DNA from: VAZQ01 sp963739385
GTDB taxonomy: Bacteria; Pseudomonadota; Alphaproteobacteria; Rhizobiales; Xanthobacteraceae
Assembly: GCA_963739385.1 (NCBI GenBank)
Contig: CAVUAI010000027.1
Coordinates: forward strand, 62,001 to 126,000
Direction of reading: 5' to 3'
Length of the DNA: 64,000 nucleotides
Shown here: positions 63,517-64,000 of the stretch, in pieces
Layout of the letters: the number at the start of each line of letters is the position of its first letter
How positions within the stretch are numbered: position 1 is the first letter of the stretch
The notes under the pieces: generated by a model
Databases searched by the model: none
What the model saw: only the letters and a program-made list of their open reading frames with translations
What the model was told of the DNA's origin: nothing
Made by a program: the position numbers and the translations under genes

Positions 63517-63975
63517 CCGCAGCGGGTTGCCGGCGTCGCCGTCTATCTCACAGCCCGTCGGGACGTCGTCCCGGCCGCGCTCGCTTGGAACCTCAAGCAT
63601 AACCGGGTGCTTCACGAGCACGTGGTAGCGCTGAGGGTATCCACGGATCGGTCGCCACGGGTTGCCGAGGCCAGGCGCTTAGCCGTCGAAAAACTGGCGT
63701 CGGGGTTCAGCCACATCACTCTCAATTTCGGTTTTGCCGAAAAGCCCGATGTCTTGGCCGCATTGAAGGCTCATGCCGACGCCGTGGGCTTCGACGCCAA
63801 CGAAGCCTCGTTTTTCCTGGGTCGCGAAGTTCCGGTCCCATCGCTGCGCCCCGATGTGCCGATTTGGCAAGAGCGTCTCTACGCTTTTATGACCCGAAAC
63901 GCTGTTCGCGCGCCCGACTACTTCCTTATTCCCGCTCCTCAGGTGGTTGAACTCGGCACCAAAGTTGAGTTGTGA
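63517..63975 (+). pseudogene. kup: Truncated 3' fragment of a Kup-type potassium transporter
   Basis: The frame reads PQRVAGVAVYLTARRDVVP, then ALAWNLKHNRVLHEHVV, GFSHITLNFGFAEKPDV, ASFFLGREVPVPSLRPD, IWQERLYAFMTRNA and a terminal IPAPQVVELGTKVEL with TGA at 63973-63975. These are the successive motifs of the cytoplasmic C-terminal domain of Kup proteins (normally about 620-640 residues). All twelve membrane segments that should precede it are missing, and a terminator lies immediately upstream. The upstream codons back to 63406 are unlike Kup. It is thus a 5'-deleted remnant, possibly left by a rearrangement at this point. Confidence 0.8.
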
Positions 63976-64000
63976 GCCGCTCTTGCCAAGGGTCCAGGCT

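Overview
The window looks like chromosomal DNA of a GC-rich alphaproteobacterium, most likely Hyphomicrobiales near Bradyrhizobium/Xanthobacteraceae. The reasons are the codon use, six orphan tripartite-tricarboxylate (TctC/Bug) binding proteins, a winged-helix/TolB-like/TPR regulator, a collagen-like Gly-X-Y lipoprotein and several small secreted proteins typical of that group. No rRNA, tRNA, CRISPR array, transposase, integrase or replication origin was seen. The genus is an inference.

Region 1 (1-40.5 kb) is a catabolic and transport landscape. Short transcription units pair one or two small-molecule enzymes with an orphan periplasmic binding protein: an extradiol dioxygenase + TctC; an enolase-superfamily enzyme + TctC; an amidohydrolase next to a divergent TctC; a thiamine-diphosphate enzyme + two cupins + TctC; a DHDPS-like lyase + SDR + TctC; RidA + TctC. 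Two NitT/TauT-type binding proteins (one with its permease and ATPase), a DMSO-reductase-family molybdoenzyme, a xanthine-dehydrogenase-type large subunit without partner subunits, a flavoprotein monooxygenase, a serralysin-like RTX protease and a Tat-exported GH1 glycosidase lie among them. No TctA/TctB membrane subunits are present, so the TctC proteins must work with permeases encoded elsewhere or act as sensors.

Region 2 (41.5-48.4 kb) is the most notable system: a compact stressosome operon (rsbR-rsbS-rsbT-rsbX-like) whose last two genes, joined by 4-bp overlaps, are hybrid histidine kinases. A single-domain response regulator lies divergently upstream. Three consecutive gene products carry RsbT/RsbW-like ATPase domains. 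No sigma factor or classical anti-sigma gene is nearby, so the output is probably phosphorelay-based.

Region 3 (48.5-50.3 kb) is a trio: a membrane protein, a winged-helix regulator and a cis-prenyltransferase (UppS) paralogue. A 15-bp operator-like sequence occurs twice (14/15 identical in opposite orientation), once on the trio promoter and once on the uppS start codon.

Region 4 (50.5-57 kb) holds two genes of the URC uracil-degradation pathway (GTP-cyclohydrolase-II-like and DUF1688/URC4), an alpha/beta hydrolase and a complete TRAP transporter. Region 5 (57-64 kb) holds two small secreted proteins, an M15 peptidase, a VOC protein/LLM-flavin oxidoreductase/alcohol dehydrogenase group, a membrane protein and a truncated 3' fragment of a Kup potassium transporter behind a strong terminator.

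Four otherwise intact genes (serralysin, enolase-superfamily, GH1, URC4) each carry a single-base frameshift. That density suggests either sequence errors or recent decay. The URC4 shift creates a false URC4-hydrolase fusion reading frame. A dadA-like remnant (about 30.7 kb) is more clearly decayed.
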